Under the pieces are notes generated by a model. It was not told the DNA's origin and searched no databases. It was given only the letters and a program-made list of their open reading frames with translations. Of a stretch of DNA of 6,662 nucleotides, positions 6,462-6,662 are shown one piece after another. Each line of letters starts with the position of its first letter. The first letter of the stretch is position 1. Source of the stretch: an uncultured Lachnospiraceae bacterium (GTDB lineage: Bacteria > Bacillota > Clostridia > Lachnospirales > Lachnospiraceae); contig CALZEZ010000079.1 of NCBI GenBank assembly GCA_945643825.1, forward strand, positions 1 to 6,662, given 5' to 3'. The translations under genes and the position numbers were made by a program.

Positions 6462-6662
6462 GTTTCCGGTTCTCCTGTTCTTCCAGTGCTCTGACCGACT
6501 TCATGCCATATAGAATTCCTGCCGTTAACGCAAGAAGCCCTCCAGAAAGCATGATTACAACAGCGGCTCCACGCCCGACACCGATATGGAGTCCCTTCGC
6601 CAGTCCGTCAGCCGCAATACCTGCAAATCCATACGCAACCACATAGCCTATCTGCGACAGAA
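6454..6662 (-). CDS. C-terminal end of a probable MFS transporter, 5' part beyond the window
   Basis: The reading frame stays open to the right edge, so the GTG at 6640-6642 is an internal codon, not the start; upstream in-frame codons read LSQIGYV before VAYGFAG. The 69 residues visible give one hydrophobic glycine-rich stretch (IGYVVAYGFAGIAADGLAKGL), a loop HIGVGRG, a last membrane helix AAVVIMLSGGLLALTAGILYG, and a charged tail MKSVRALEEQENRKHE. This is the usual end of a 12-TM major facilitator drug-type transporter, where the loop with GRG precedes TM12 and the tail is of the form YRxKSVRxLE. Assignment rests on this short piece only, so another polytopic protein is possible. It overlaps the ABC permease start by eight bases, showing that the MFS and ABC genes form one operon. 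Confidence 0.65.
   Translation of the reverse strand, partial: LSQIGYVVAYGFAGIAADGLAKGLHIGVGRGAAVVIMLSGGLLALTAGILYGMKSVRALEEQENRKHE

Noticed and set aside
6454..6642. Stand-alone 62-residue small membrane protein starting at GTG 6640-6642
   Set aside because: The frame is open past this GTG to the window edge and the sequence resembles the last two helices of an MFS transporter, so it is a partial gene rather than a small protein.

Overview
All seven genes lie on the minus strand, so transcription runs from the right edge of the window to the left. Moderate GC content, strong AAAGGAG-type ribosome binding sites, tightly packed genes, a Ddh-type diaminopimelate dehydrogenase and the style of the proteins point to a Firmicute, most likely Clostridia of the Lachnospiraceae type. 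This is inferred from sequence style only; no marker gene fixes the genus.

Right half (about 3388-6662), an export-type cassette: the 3' end of a probable MFS transporter overlaps by 8 bases the start of a 756-residue FtsX-type ABC permease. Four bases separate the permease from its ATPase, whose ribosome binding site lies in the permease tail. An intrinsic terminator with a GAAA tetraloop closes this unit just after the ATPase. No substrate can be read from the sequence. The ATPase and permease belong to the MacB/BceAB/LolCDE (type VII ABC) superfamily, which usually exports or detaches peptides, antibiotics or lipids.

Left half (1 to about 3374), a second transcription unit: after a 155-base gap with a candidate promoter come an 11-TM neurotransmitter:sodium symporter-family amino acid transporter (GTG start), a GNAT acetyltransferase of the arylalkylamine N-acetyltransferase-like type, an MmcQ/YjbR-MGMT fusion protein, and meso-diaminopimelate dehydrogenase, cut by the left edge. 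Gaps are 14, 14 and 25 bases with no terminator visible, so these four are probably co-transcribed. Two of them concern amino acids (uptake and DAP/lysine synthesis), but a shared pathway is not demonstrated.

The window is mostly ordinary chromosomal material. The most unusual point is the alkyltransferase domain of the fusion protein: it keeps the acceptor cysteine but has PCFRV in place of PCHRV, with Asp at the position of the triad Glu. I see no CRISPR array, tRNA, rRNA, insertion sequence or convincing new system.
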